Shown: positions 26,097-36,400, counted from the stretch's first letter. The stretch: DNA of 64,000 bases from CAYOEV01 sp964403075 (GCA_964403075.1 CAYOEV010000004.1:71837-135836), one strand, 5' to 3'. Translations and numbers: made by a program. The notes: generated by a model from the letters alone, not told the origin.

Positions 26097-27346
26097 AAAC
26101 AGCCATTTATTGGTTTAAAAACAACCAACGACTCAACGATAATCCTTCGCTTTTTCAAGCGGCACAAACCCATCAGTTGTTGCCAGTATACATTTTACCC
26201 GACGATCAGGATCAAAATTACCGCATGGGTCTGAACAGGTACGGCGTGCATCGCAAACAGTTCTTGTTTGAATCTTTACGCAATCTCCAGGCGGACCTGC
26301 AACGGGCGGGTGGTGATCTACTGATTCTACAGGGAGATCCAGTAGAGGAGTTGAAGAAGTTACGAGCACATACGGGAATAGATGCGCTTATGGTATCTAA
26401 GGAACTGGATTACCTGGAGCTAAAGGAACAGGAAAAGCTGAAGGACCATTTCGAAGTACTCAACGGCGCTTACGATCAGTTACTTATTCAACCTTCCGAC
26501 TTGACTTTTCCGCCTAATACGGTACCATTTGGCTTTTCCTCATTTAGAAAAAAAGTAGAAAAACAGATGACCATACGGCAGGTGCTGCCCATACCGGATA
26601 TCAAGTTTTTATCAACAGATTTTGCAGGCGTTCAACTGGATTTACCCAATCCAGAGAAAAGTGATTACAGCGCACATCCCTTCTATGGTGGCGTTTTTCA
26701 TGCCAGGGAGCGGCTCAAAAAATACTTTTGGTCGACGCGCAAGCTGCGTCAATACAAGGCCACCCGAAACGGATTGATTGGTACGGATTACAGCAGCAAG
26801 TTTTCGGCTTTTCTGGCCTTGGGCAATCTGTCGCCGGTCGAAATTTATTGGGAGGTTCAAAGGTTTGAGGCTGAGGTAGAAAAGAACACTTCGACCTACT
26901 GGTTGGTTTTTGAAATTCTTTGGCGGGAATTTTTTAAATATACGAGTTGGAAATATGGGCGGGAATTTTTTCTTAAGCCTGGTATACTCAAAGAAGACCG
27001 TACATATGCCGGCTCCGATAGACAATTTCAAAAATGGACGGACGGTCGAACGGGAGTTCCTTTTGTGGATGCGAACATGAAGGAATTGAATGCGACCGGA
27101 TTCATGAGCAATCGTGGACGCCAAAATGTGGCCAGTTTCTTAGTACACGATTGGAAGGTAGATTGGCGTAAGGGTGCAGATTATTTTGAGCGTATGCTGG
27201 TAGACTACGACTGCAGCTCTAACTGGGGCAACTGGATGTATGTAGCCGGTGTGGGGAACGATCGCCGTACTCATAAATTTGACATCGAGTGGCAGCAGCA
27301 AAAATATGACGCCAGGGGGAAGTATGTGGCCCTATGGAATGGCTAG
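26093..27346 (+). CDS. DASH-family cryptochrome
   Basis: A 417-residue cryptochrome of the DASH class. It begins YWFKNNQRLNDNPSLFQA and ends with the DASH signature NWMYVAGVGNDRRTHKFDIE (20 residues). Other FAD-domain blocks are EILWREFFKYTSWK, TGVPFVDANMKELNATGFMS and NRGRQNVASFLVHDW. DASH proteins repair dimers in single-stranded DNA and may sense light. It is the last gene of the five-gene operon. Its stop shares a CTAG tetramer with the convergent GT9 gene. It is slightly shorter than many DASH proteins but has no missing motif that I can see. Confidence 0.93.
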   Translation: MKTAIYWFKNNQRLNDNPSLFQAAQTHQLLPVYILPDDQDQNYRMGLNRYGVHRKQFLFESLRNLQADLQRAGGDLLILQGDPVEELKKLRAHTGIDALMVSKELDYLELKEQEKLKDHFEVLNGAYDQLLIQPSDLTFPPNTVPFGFSSFRKKVEKQMTIRQVLPIPDIKFLSTDFAGVQLDLPNPEKSDYSAHPFYGGVFHARERLKKYFWSTRKLRQYKATRNGLIGTDYSSKFSAFLALGNLSPVEIYWEVQRFEAEVEKNTSTYWLVFEILWREFFKYTSWKYGREFFLKPGILKEDRTYAGSDRQFQKWTDGRTGVPFVDANMKELNATGFMSNRGRQNVASFLVHDWKVDWRKGADYFERMLVDYDCSSNWGNWMYVAGVGNDRRTHKFDIEWQQQKYDARGKYVALWNG

Positions 27347-28353
27347 TCGGGTAGGTAAAAATCGAAGTTTACTTCTTTCATGCATTTAAAATGGCCTTTC
27401 GGGCATTTGGCAAAACCTATTTTGGAGCAAGGGCGGCATCCGAGTTTATTATTTTCAAATACGGTGAATTTGGTGCGGTAAGGATACATACCGAAACCAG
27501 GTATTGTATTGCCCCAAATGCTATAAATGGGTTTATTAAAGGCGGCAGCCACATGCATGAGTCCCGTGTCATGAGTAAACACCCAACGAGCCATTCGAAT
27601 AAGGCTGGCAGATTGGTTGAAATTACATTTGCCAACTGCATTGAAGATGACGGTCTTCTTGTTAAGGGAAACAGTGAGTGCATCTTCATAACCTTCCCCG
27701 CTTTGTCTTCGTAGGAAAAATTGTTCAACAGCCTCGGCAAGCATTTCGTCTTCCTTTCCGCCCAGTAACACAATGGGTTTGTTGATGCGGTCGCAGAGTT
27801 CGATCAGTCGTTGCTCAGGAAGTCGTTTAGTGGCGAACTTAGCGCCAATAGCTACCGCCACAAATTCTTTCCGGTGTGAGGCTGGTAGCCAGTCCCATTC
27901 GATGACGTCTTTGTCAGGTAAAAAATACTCCAGCCCGAGTTCATCAGTTTTGATCCCGAGGTGTGCCACGGTATCCATGTATCGGTCTACAATGTGTCGA
28001 TTCGGCAGCCGGTTGATTTTGAAGTTGACCATCAACCATTTCTGCCAATTCAATTTGTTAAAACTTTTGGCAGGTTTCCCCAGTGCTTGCTTAACTATTC
28101 TGGTGCGCAGGTTGTTATGTAAATCGATGATTTGGTCGAATTTTTCGGCCTTAAGTGTCTGTATAAATGTTTTCAGGGAGCCATCCAGCAAATGTATTTG
28201 GTGTAGATAAGGATTCTCCTGAAGCATGGGTAGGTATTCCAGTTTGGTACCAAAATGTACTTCGGCATCCAGCTGGGTTTTAAGGGTTCTGATCACTGGT
28301 GTAGTGAGTACGATGTCGCCAATAGAAGAAAACCTGATTACAAGCACTTTCAT
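27343..28353 (-). CDS. Glycosyltransferase family 9 (heptosyltransferase-like)
   Basis: A 336-residue GT-B fold transferase of the ADP-heptose/LPS heptosyltransferase family. The start VIRFSSIGDIVLTTPVIRTL is the family signature. The nucleotide-sugar site is seen in KPIVLLGGKEDE, FTHDTGLMHVAAAFNKPIYS and IWGNT. It likely adds sugars to lipopolysaccharide core at the inner leaflet of the inner membrane. A late Cys-rich segment (CRPCSKIGFAKCPKGHFKC) is common in Bacteroidota members. It is monocistronic here and divergent from the EVE-domain gene. Confidence 0.92.
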   Translation of the reverse strand: MKVLVIRFSSIGDIVLTTPVIRTLKTQLDAEVHFGTKLEYLPMLQENPYLHQIHLLDGSLKTFIQTLKAEKFDQIIDLHNNLRTRIVKQALGKPAKSFNKLNWQKWLMVNFKINRLPNRHIVDRYMDTVAHLGIKTDELGLEYFLPDKDVIEWDWLPASHRKEFVAVAIGAKFATKRLPEQRLIELCDRINKPIVLLGGKEDEMLAEAVEQFFLRRQSGEGYEDALTVSLNKKTVIFNAVGKCNFNQSASLIRMARWVFTHDTGLMHVAAAFNKPIYSIWGNTIPGFGMYPYRTKFTVFENNKLGCRPCSKIGFAKCPKGHFKCMKEVNFDFYLPD

Positions 28354-28412
28354 AAGGAGTAAAATTAGGATGCAATTGAACCCTAATGTGTAGATTTAAG
28401 TAAAAACATTGT

Positions 28413-28823
28413 ATGAATTACTGGTTGATCAAGTCCGAACCAAACAACTATTCGTGGGACGACCTTGTGAAGCTAGAAGTCGACCACTGGGATGGCGTGC
28501 GGAATTATGCCGCCAGAAATAATATCCGGTCCATGCAGGTGGGAGATTTATGTCTGTTTTATCACAGTGTAAATGAAAAGTCAGTAGTGGGTGTGGCCAA
28601 GGTGGTTAGCCAACCGTATGCCGACCCAACTACCGATGATGAAAGATGGTCAGTGGTAGATGTGCGCCCACAGTTCAAACTCAAGCGTCAGGTTACGCTT
28701 GCAGAAATTAAGGCAGACGATAGATTGAGTGAAATGGTTCTGGTTAAACAGTCACGCTTATCTGTTCAACCGGTAAGAAAAGAGGAGTTCGACATTGTTG
28801 TGGCATTAAGTGAAAATGAGTAG
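28413..28823 (+). CDS. EVE-domain protein
   Basis: A 136-residue protein formed almost wholly by an EVE domain (PUA-like fold). The signature is YWLIKSEPNNYSWDDL, then DGVRNYAARNNIRSMQVGD and LCLFYHS, with ending WSVVDVRP. EVE domains bind modified bases in DNA or RNA; in stand-alone bacterial proteins the ligand is usually unknown. It has no signal. It overlaps the start of the next gene by up to 14 bases, depending on the start codon. No restriction gene is nearby, so a link to DNA-modification defence is not indicated. Confidence 0.93.
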   Translation: MNYWLIKSEPNNYSWDDLVKLEVDHWDGVRNYAARNNIRSMQVGDLCLFYHSVNEKSVVGVAKVVSQPYADPTTDDERWSVVDVRPQFKLKRQVTLAEIKADDRLSEMVLVKQSRLSVQPVRKEEFDIVVALSENE

Positions 28824-30585
28824 CGTGCGTGGTACATATTGTGACGGTGGGGCGGTGAAGTATTGGATGCTCGCGGGCCTGCTGTTTGTGTTGGTTTTGG
28901 TGGGATCTGCACAAGAGGCTTCAGTTAAAAAGAAAGAAATAAAGGGTCCTCCCACTTTTGATGAGATTGCCGCGGACAGTACGCTTTCCGAGAAGCATAA
29001 GATAAGATTGACCCAAAAAAGAAGAAGATGGGAGCGAAGGCACAAAGTAGACACCTCTGCCGTGCTTTTTCAGCCGGTCAGGCATGAAATCAGCATGCAG
29101 GACAGAGGGGATGAGTTTCACGTAATTCAGACTAAAGAGAAGGAGACTGACTTATTTGTGGCCCAAGACCTGAATGAACGGGGTAGTCAAAATGGCAAGT
29201 GGGTTTTTCACCTGATCAATGACGACCTCAAGAAGGTATGGGTCACCCACTACAAGGCACCCAGCGGTGTGAACTTGATAGGGTATGATTACTCTAAAGG
29301 CTATTATTTCCTGGTGTATGAATACCTGGACAAATGGAACCTTTACCATTCAGTTATTATCGAAAAGGAAACTGGCAAGACGCTACAGCAGGACTTTGAG
29401 CTGCCATTTGATATCGAACTCCAATATGTGGAAGCCTTGGACAATGGGTTGCTTTTTGTGGGCAATTATCGGTTCAAACCGGTGGTTGTTTTGCACGACG
29501 TCGTCTCTGGCAAGCCCAAGGTATTACCGGGATTTTTTAATCAGGAGGATCGTATCTTCGATCTGGTCATCAATGATGAGTCACGCATTTTTTCCGTGGT
29601 GCTTGCCCGCAGGATGCGCAATGGAAAGTATACGACCGAAACCAAAACATTTACCTATGACGGTTTGCTGGTAGAGGAAAACATTGTAAATCCGGGAGAA
29701 CGGATTAGCCTTATCGATGGCACCACCCGAAATGTGGGCAACGGCGTGCAGTTGCTTGCGGGTACCTATGCCCACCGGAATTCACTTTACAGCAATGGTA
29801 TATTTATTTCCAAATTTGTAAATGGTCGTCAGAAGTTTTTGAAAAACTACAACTATGGCGATTTGAATAATTTTTTTGCGTTTCGTGGTGAAAAAGCTGA
29901 ATCACGCATAAAGCGGCGAATTGCCAGAAAAAAGTCGCGTGGCAAGACGCCCAAATTTAATTACCGCTTGTACATCCATGACATCACCTCGGATGGTGAA
30001 CAAAATGTACTAGTGGCAGAAGCCTACTACCCGAAGTACCAGCAGATGAATCCTGGTTTTGGTTATTACAATCGCTTTGATTATCCCCAAAGTAGGGTGC
30101 CTCAGACCCGTTTGGTTGGGTATCGTTTTACACATGCCATCATCGTTTCTTTTGACAAGCAAGGCAATGTTTTGTGGGACAATAGTTTCCGAACCAATGA
30201 CATTACAGTGAAAAATCTACAGGCCTCCGTGGCTGTAAATAATCAAAATGACAGGGCCGTGATCATGTACTTGGATGAAAACGTAATTAAATCTAAAGTG
30301 GTGGAAGGTGATCAGGTCGTGGAGGGCAAATCCTATACACCGGTAAAATTGCTGAACAAGGATGATCAGTTGTTGAGTAGAGATTCAGATTTTAAAGGTC
30401 TCGAAAGCTGGTACGACAATTTCCTTTACACTTACGGAGTTCAGTCGATTAGGAATAAATATCAGGAGGGTAGCAATAAAAGACGACGGGTATTTTTTTT
30501 AAATAAAATCCAGTTTGAGGAATCTCAGGAAAATATTAAAAACCTTCGAAGCGCATCTATACTTAAGGACATCAATAAATATTGA
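28816..30585 (+). CDS. Hypothetical secreted protein, about 590 residues
   Basis: No family recognised. A hydrophobic signal (MLAGLLFVLVLVGSAQ) lies near the N-terminus. Possible starts are GTG 28810, ATG 28816 (chosen), GTG 28855 and ATG 28867; the last two would put the signal at the very N-terminus. The mature protein has a Lys-rich start, then repeated short strands with aromatic residues such as KGYYFLVYEYLDKWNLYHSV and GIFISKFVNGRQKFLKNYNY. This suggests a beta-propeller or similar sheet-rich fold. It overlaps or nearly overlaps the EVE gene and is followed 116 bases later by the ECF sigma gene. Confidence 0.75.
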   Translation: MSSVRGTYCDGGAVKYWMLAGLLFVLVLVGSAQEASVKKKEIKGPPTFDEIAADSTLSEKHKIRLTQKRRRWERRHKVDTSAVLFQPVRHEISMQDRGDEFHVIQTKEKETDLFVAQDLNERGSQNGKWVFHLINDDLKKVWVTHYKAPSGVNLIGYDYSKGYYFLVYEYLDKWNLYHSVIIEKETGKTLQQDFELPFDIELQYVEALDNGLLFVGNYRFKPVVVLHDVVSGKPKVLPGFFNQEDRIFDLVINDESRIFSVVLARRMRNGKYTTETKTFTYDGLLVEENIVNPGERISLIDGTTRNVGNGVQLLAGTYAHRNSLYSNGIFISKFVNGRQKFLKNYNYGDLNNFFAFRGEKAESRIKRRIARKKSRGKTPKFNYRLYIHDITSDGEQNVLVAEAYYPKYQQMNPGFGYYNRFDYPQSRVPQTRLVGYRFTHAIIVSFDKQGNVLWDNSFRTNDITVKNLQASVAVNNQNDRAVIMYLDENVIKSKVVEGDQVVEGKSYTPVKLLNKDDQLLSRDSDFKGLESWYDNFLYTYGVQSIRNKYQEGSNKRRRVFFLNKIQFEESQENIKNLRSASILKDINKY

Positions 30586-30701
30586 GCATGCCCACTCGTT
30601 GTAGAGGGGGTAAATGCGGTTTTCCTCTTTAATTTAAATTTCTTGTCTTCTATTGACAACCCTTTGCCCCTGACTTTCATCTATAACATGAATGTAGAGG
30701 C

Positions 30702-31280
30702 ATGTTACGATTGAATTCATCTGTGAAAGAGTTACGCATCATTGAGGGCTGCAGGGGGGGTAACCCACAATGTCAACAAGCCCTGTTTGACAAATATGCC
30801 GGAAAAATGGCTGCGCTTTGTTCCAGGTACATCGGTGATGCTTCTGAGGCAGAGCATGTGATGGTAGGTGCCATGGTGAAGGTGTTTCAGCGTATTGATC
30901 AATTTACGGGTCAAGGGAGTTTTGAAGGTTGGATATGCCGGATAATGGTGAATGAAAGCCTGATGTATCTCCGAAAAAACAAGATGCTTTCAGTAATGAC
31001 CGATGTACAAGAGATAACATTGGAACCAAATTATGAGCATTTAGAAGCGACAGTAAATGCCAATGCACTTATGGACATGGTGGAGAGATTGCCGGTGGGC
31101 TATCGCACGGTATTTAACCTTTTTGCCATAGAAGGATTTAAGCATAGAGAAATTAGCGAAATGTTGGGAATCACTATTGGCACATCAAAGTCTCAGTTGA
31201 ATCAAGCGCGGAGCTTGCTGAAGCGCAAACTGGCGGAAATTGAGGAGATGACTGAAAAAAAATATTACTATGGAGAATAA
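30702..31280 (+). CDS. ECF-type RNA polymerase sigma factor
   Basis: A 192-residue sigma-70 family factor of the extracytoplasmic-function group. Region 2 is about residues 20-90 (ALFDKYAGKMAALCSRYIGD, FEGWICRIMVNESLMYLRKN). Region 4 is at about 125-185 (LPVGYRTVFNLFAIEGFKHR, LGITIGTSKSQLNQARSLLK) with a helix-turn-helix. It overlaps the next gene by 11 bases; that gene encodes a single-helix membrane protein that probably holds it inactive. Promoter preference cannot be read from the sequence. Confidence 0.93.
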   Translation: MLRLNSSVKELRIIEGCRGGNPQCQQALFDKYAGKMAALCSRYIGDASEAEHVMVGAMVKVFQRIDQFTGQGSFEGWICRIMVNESLMYLRKNKMLSVMTDVQEITLEPNYEHLEATVNANALMDMVERLPVGYRTVFNLFAIEGFKHREISEMLGITIGTSKSQLNQARSLLKRKLAEIEEMTEKKYYYGE

Positions 31281-31911
31281 TCGAATAGATCAACTCTTTA
31301 GGGAAAAGTTGGCCCAGCATACCCAGGAGGTTGCATCCTCCGCCTGGGAGCAGGTGCATCAAGCGCTGGAATCTGATAAGAAATCGTTCTACTTCGCTAG
31401 GTGGCACTGGGCAGCTGCTGTGGGATTACTGATTTCGGCTGGCTGGTGGATATTGAGGCCTACAGGTGTACCTCCAGGCGAATCTATAGTGGTGAATCAC
31501 CCGGCAATCCCTGCCAGTAATCCGTGGACACCTGATTTAAATCCGGTGCCTCTCGAGGTCGCTGCCCGCAAGACAACTGGGAAAAGCCAGGTCAAGACCA
31601 TGGTTGTTCAATCAACTGAAAAAGATGTTGTAAATCCCACCGATCCCGTGCTGGCTAAATCATGGAGTCTTCCAAAGTCGTGTGGTCATTTATTGGAGGT
31701 AAACAACCCCTCCGTGGCATTACCAGTATTGGAGGCTTCGAAAAGAAAAGGAAGCGTACAAATCATTTATATAGCCAATGAGGTGTCTCCTGAAGAAACA
31801 GGTATCATAAAGTGGTTCCATAAGGCCCAGGAGTTAGATCCGGCTGGCTTGATGGCAAGCATCAGGGATAAGAAGAATGAACTACTCAGGTTCAACGCTA
31901 GAAATAATTAA
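31270..31911 (+). CDS. Putative anti-sigma factor (single membrane helix)
   Basis: A 213-residue protein with no clear domain. The N-terminal 45 residues (LFREKLAQHTQEVASSAWEQ) look like the cytosolic part of Bacteroidota proteins that follow ECF sigma genes. One membrane helix follows (about residues 47-64, AAAVGLLISAGWWIL), then an extracytoplasmic region. It overlaps the sigma gene by 11 bases and sits 15 bases before a putative outer-membrane barrel gene. The role as anti-sigma is inferred from topology and position only. There is no zinc-binding HxxxCxxC motif. Confidence 0.65.
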   Translation: MENNRIDQLFREKLAQHTQEVASSAWEQVHQALESDKKSFYFARWHWAAAVGLLISAGWWILRPTGVPPGESIVVNHPAIPASNPWTPDLNPVPLEVAARKTTGKSQVKTMVVQSTEKDVVNPTDPVLAKSWSLPKSCGHLLEVNNPSVALPVLEASKRKGSVQIIYIANEVSPEETGIIKWFHKAQELDPAGLMASIRDKKNELLRFNARNN

Positions 31912-31926
31912 TAAAGAAATAAGGAT

Positions 31927-33027
31927 ATGAAAAAGTTACTCGCTGCATGCATGGCTACAGGACTGGCTGTGGCCTTACTCGGCAACACGCCTACTGGGCA
32001 CGTAGATCGTAAGGACACGGTCATTATCCAACTTGACAATGGTAGCCGGGTGGTGATTTACACCAAAAACAAACAAGAGCTGTCCCGGCTAAAGTCTTAT
32101 GATTTTAACAAAATGATACAAGACCTTAACGAAGCGGTGGAGGAAAATGAAATCGATTACTACGAGATCATCGCCGGTACAGACAGTAAATATATACTAA
32201 ACGATGATCGACAAACCCGTCAGCGAATCATCATTGACAATGGTGACACCACCATTGTGGGCGTTGAAGAGACATCAGGGCGCAAGAAGTTTACATTCAG
32301 CATTTCTACAGGAGAAGATGAGGAGGCAACTGATGGCGACAACCGGGAAATGCCTAAAATAGGTTCGAGAAGTCATTTTTTGCTGGACCTGGGGATCAAC
32401 AACTGGCTGGAAGATGGAGAGCTGCCCAATGAAAGCAATGCCCCGTATTCGGTCAAGAATTGGGGATCCTGGTATCTAGGCCTCAACTGGATGAATAATA
32501 CACAATTGGCCGGACCTTTTTATCTAGACTGGGGAGCTGGCGTGAGTTGGTACAACTGGAAATTAGAGAATGCCAATGTACAAGTGATCAAAGGCATGGA
32601 CCAAATTCAATTTGTGGAGGATACTGCTGCATTAGGTCGCAAGAGTAAACTCACAGCCAGTTATTTCAACTTCTTTTTTGTACCCATGATTGATTTCAGC
32701 CGGAAGAGTAATCGCGTGATGAACAGCAGGCGAGGGGATTTTTTCAAAAGTTATTCAAATAGTGGCGTTCGCGTGGGCATGGGTGTTTATGCCGGCTTGC
32801 GGATCAATAGTAAGTCAAAATTTGTCATCGACGAAAATGGCGAACGGGATAAGAACAAAGAAAACGCCTCACTGTTTTTGGAGAACTTCCGATACGGGAT
32901 TCGGGGACAGGTAGGATACCAGGGTATTGATTTATTTATAATGTACGATTTGAATGAAGTTTTTGTGGAAGATCGTGGCCCCAATGGTATTGCCTTAAAC
33001 GCGGTAACCGTCGGGGTTTCGTTCTAG
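31927..33027 (+). CDS. Putative outer-membrane beta-barrel protein in the sigma-factor operon
   Basis: A 366-residue protein with an N-terminal signal (MKKLLAACMATGLAVALLG). A soluble acidic segment follows (about 30-140, with EEDEEATDGDN-like charge around 130). The rest has amphipathic strands typical of a barrel (YLGLNWMNNTQLAGPFYLDW, GVRVGMGVYAGLRIN) and a terminal strand ending GVSF. I do not recognise a named family. It lies 15 bases after the putative anti-sigma gene, so the three genes form one operon; the barrel may be a regulated product or part of the sensing path. Confidence 0.7.
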   Translation: MKKLLAACMATGLAVALLGNTPTGHVDRKDTVIIQLDNGSRVVIYTKNKQELSRLKSYDFNKMIQDLNEAVEENEIDYYEIIAGTDSKYILNDDRQTRQRIIIDNGDTTIVGVEETSGRKKFTFSISTGEDEEATDGDNREMPKIGSRSHFLLDLGINNWLEDGELPNESNAPYSVKNWGSWYLGLNWMNNTQLAGPFYLDWGAGVSWYNWKLENANVQVIKGMDQIQFVEDTAALGRKSKLTASYFNFFFVPMIDFSRKSNRVMNSRRGDFFKSYSNSGVRVGMGVYAGLRINSKSKFVIDENGERDKNKENASLFLENFRYGIRGQVGYQGIDLFIMYDLNEVFVEDRGPNGIALNAVTVGVSF

Positions 33028-33248
33028 ACACAGACCCGCTCAGATCAAGTAAAGTCCCTTCATTCATCGGTTGGTTTAAAACCGAATATTTAGGAAAAGT
33101 AATTACCGACCTGATAGTAGTGAGAATGATTGAGGGTATCGAGCACCGTAGAAAGGACCTTTTGTCCGTGGTTGAGCCGCCGGTTACCAGAGAAAATCTT
33201 TAGGCCAGTCAAAAACTAGAAGGAATCAACGTATGTATTCCAATAATG
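33028..33248. other. Intergenic stretch after the sigma-factor operon
   Basis: About 220 bases without a gene. A short hairpin TCGGTT/AACCGA (about 33080-33098) is present, and otherwise nothing recognisable. It ends at the terminator at 33249. The rest of the gap up to 33474 also shows no gene or element. Confidence 0.4.
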
Positions 33249-33280
33249 AAAGGCCCTGTGAAAACAGGGCCTTTCCTTTT
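33249..33280 (+). terminator. Rho-independent terminator
   Basis: An 11-bp perfect stem, AAAGGCCCTGT (33249-33259) with ACAGGGCCTTT (33264-33274), GAAA loop, followed by CCTTTT. It lies about 220 bases after the putative outer-membrane barrel gene, so it likely ends that operon with a long 3' untranslated region. A reading frame that crosses it (33246-33437) is not a gene. Confidence 0.85.
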
Positions 33281-33474
33281 TAAAGAGGATGAGTTGTTGC
33301 GCTCATCCCCTCATCACTCACCTAACCAACGAGACTGTCTACTCTCTTATTTGAAAAACGTAATTATGGAGCCTTTGGATATGGCTTTTATGTTAAAACA
33401 AGTGAAAAAATTGTGGCAGGGTAGAATGAAGTTATGAAATGTCGGACCGACAACAAGTATCTGACCAACACGTA

Positions 33475-36400
33475 CTAACGATCCTCTGATGACGGTGTTT
33501 GGGGCGTGGATTTGTGGGTGGTAAGGCTTACCGATTCCTCATCAGACGTACGGTCAAATTTTCTTAAATTCCTTTTGCTTTTTTGGATGCCCACACTGCT
33601 AACGACACCACTTAATAGTGCTTTACCCCAGTAGTTGAAAATAGATTTGGACTTATCTCTCTCTGTAAAAATGGTGCCTTTTTTAAGAAAAATAAATGAC
33701 GGGTTCTTATGTTTAATGATGAAGGTATTGGCAAAGAACGTTTTTATCGCTTCATCAAAACCTTTGGCAGCCATCGTTTCTGAATCCAGAATCCGCACCT
33801 TGAGGTTGTCGTACCTAAATCTCATGATGCCCCGTGCCGCCTCGCGGTCGGCGTTAAATTCAAAATCAACGCGTTCGGCAACTCCTTTCTTTATGTCTAC
33901 CTGAGCAATGGGGATCAATAGACTATTTAATCGATTCAATGAAAATGTATCGAGGTAGCCGGTCAATTGAAAGGGACGCCGAGCTTTCTCCATGTTGAAA
34001 TTTACCCGAACTTTAAAAGAGGCTGAATCCAATAACTTTCCCTCTGCAGCGAGTGTCATGGGCCGATTGCTGCTGCCCATCGTTCGAATGCCTGCAAGCG
34101 TGGCATCTAAATCATTAAAACGTATTTCAGCAATTTGTAAATTATGGAGTTGTTTCTCCCGATAGGTGATGGCACCAGTAAAACGAAGGGTGTCTATGCG
34201 TATTTTTTGGTCTACATCCAGTAGCATTTGTTGTGGCAGGTCGCGTAATTGATCTTCTGGGAACGGCACGTTTTTATCACGGTACACCGTGGCCTTTGTG
34301 TCGAGAACAGCCGCTCGTTTTATATCCAGAAGTTGATCTTTCAATAAGTGGTCCCAATTGATGCCACTGAGGCGAATTTTATCACAAGAGACATTGAACC
34401 AATCCTTCTGCCATTTTAATTGGTCGCTGTAACTCTCTGGCGTCAATTGGTTTTGGAGCTTTACTCTGTTAACCACTAGTTGATTTTGAGGATAGGCTAC
34501 GAGGTAATTTTCTGCGGTAAGCACATAGTTATCGGGGAGGTCACGGGTAAAATTTTTACCTGATAATTCAAAGTCATCGATGTAGGAAACCAGTTCCTGA
34601 TAATCGAGGGTATCCTGCACGTTTAAACCATTGATGCGCACTTGCCCGTTGTTCCACTGCAGGTCGGGTTTGGACGAGTATTCGTAGGAAAGCTGGATGT
34701 CGTTGATCGCCACGTGGCTGAGCTGTACCGTTCCCGGCATGGCTATTTTCCTCATTGGCGTAGCAGATGATGAATTTGCACGCAATCTTGCGATGGGTGT
34801 GGATAGGATGAGAGAATCCGCTGCGAGCATCTGATCCTCAAAAAAGCCATCTTCGCACCATCCGGTCATGTGCAATCGGGCCAGGTGGACATCTGTCCGG
34901 TTATTTTTAAAGAAAATGCTATCTAATTGCACCAATCCTGGTTGGCTGTCATACAAAAGTTGGCTGATCATTAAAGAATCTCCATTGGCAAAAGAAGGGT
35001 GTATTTGAGCTGCCCGAATGTGGGCCCGGCTGCTGTGTAAAAAATCCTCCTCGCCGAATAAGGCTTTTCTTGGATAATCCAGTTCATCCAATGCTACAGT
35101 GAGGTCGGATACACTTAAATACTGCATTCCCGAAGCTGAGGGGGTCATTAAATCGAGTTTGGCTTTTATCAGAGACACTTTGCCGATGCGTACCGTTGTG
35201 TTTTTGGCGGTTGTGTCAGTGGATCCGATGCCCTGATTGGCAGACAACGACCACTTGGCCAATGGATCGGATATAATCAGGCTATCCAGTACCCAATCGC
35301 CGGTATTCCAGTAGGTTTTCTGTTGAAGGCCATAACTGTTGATAGTGGGTATAAACACCACATTGTTCAGACCGTCGGTTGTGGAGATGAACACATCATT
35401 GAGGGTGAGGTGAGAATGCCAGTCATCAAAGCGTATTTTCCCTGATGAAATGCGTTGGTTATTATTTTGAAACAATAAGCTATCGCCTGACAATCGAAAC
35501 AAGTGCTTATCCTCGTCCAGTTGTGCCTCGCTATTTAAATTATACGCAGCTATATGGGTGCTGTCGTTGATGGTACCCTTGATCACACCGCGTTGTATCA
35601 ATAGAAAACGAACGATTTCGGGCAACTGGCTTTGTGCTTTGGCACTATCTGTCGCTTGGGTATTCGTTTGAATATCGAATGTCACTTTTGGATTAAATAG
35701 TGCAAGCGTATCAAATACATGGTGGTGTGCGGCAAAGAGACTGTCAGGATGCAGCCCATGAATAATGGCTGAATCCAGCTTTGCATCGATGCTTCTGCTA
35801 CTATCCCTTACAACCACTTTCCAGTCTTCGAGTAGAATTTTTTTCTCGGTTAGGTCGGCATCTACACGGGCACCGGAAATGGATGTTGGACCCTTCGACC
35901 AGGTCAGGCGATAAGCATTTACTCTTGCCCGCCCGTACAAGTCAGACCAGGATCGGGTACGTTTCGATAGCCGCACGCGATGCAGTGTAGTGGTGGCAGA
36001 ACCGATGTAAAGCGGTGCGACTGCTACCTCAGCATCCTGAAACCTGACCCTGTCAATGTCCACTTTGGAAAAGTAAGGTTCAACCAGTTGGTAAAGATTT
36101 TGTGCCTCAAAACTTCGGTTGTTGCGTCGATTGTTTGATTCTGCATTTTCAACAAAAACTTTTGGAGAGGTTAAGGTGAGTGCTTCCAAGCTTAAAATTT
36201 CATCCAATAAGGCGGACTGGTAGTCTATCCCCTTAATCCACAGATCGGGAAATTCAAAGTTGATGTAAGGGAGTATGTTTTGCTGCTTCCAGGTTGGGCG
36301 GGGTGCAATTTTTAGATGCTTAAAATGTAGGAGGCTGTCGCGGGTACTTAATCGAAACCGATCAAACTTCAAGAGATGTATGCTATCGGGTAGCTGGTAG

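Noticed and set aside
28413..28823. EVE-domain gene as part of a defence island
   Set aside because: No restriction, methylase or mobile gene lies nearby; the neighbourhood is ordinary.
33246..33437. Small open frame after the sigma-factor operon
   Set aside because: It runs through a strong terminator hairpin and has no family-like pattern.
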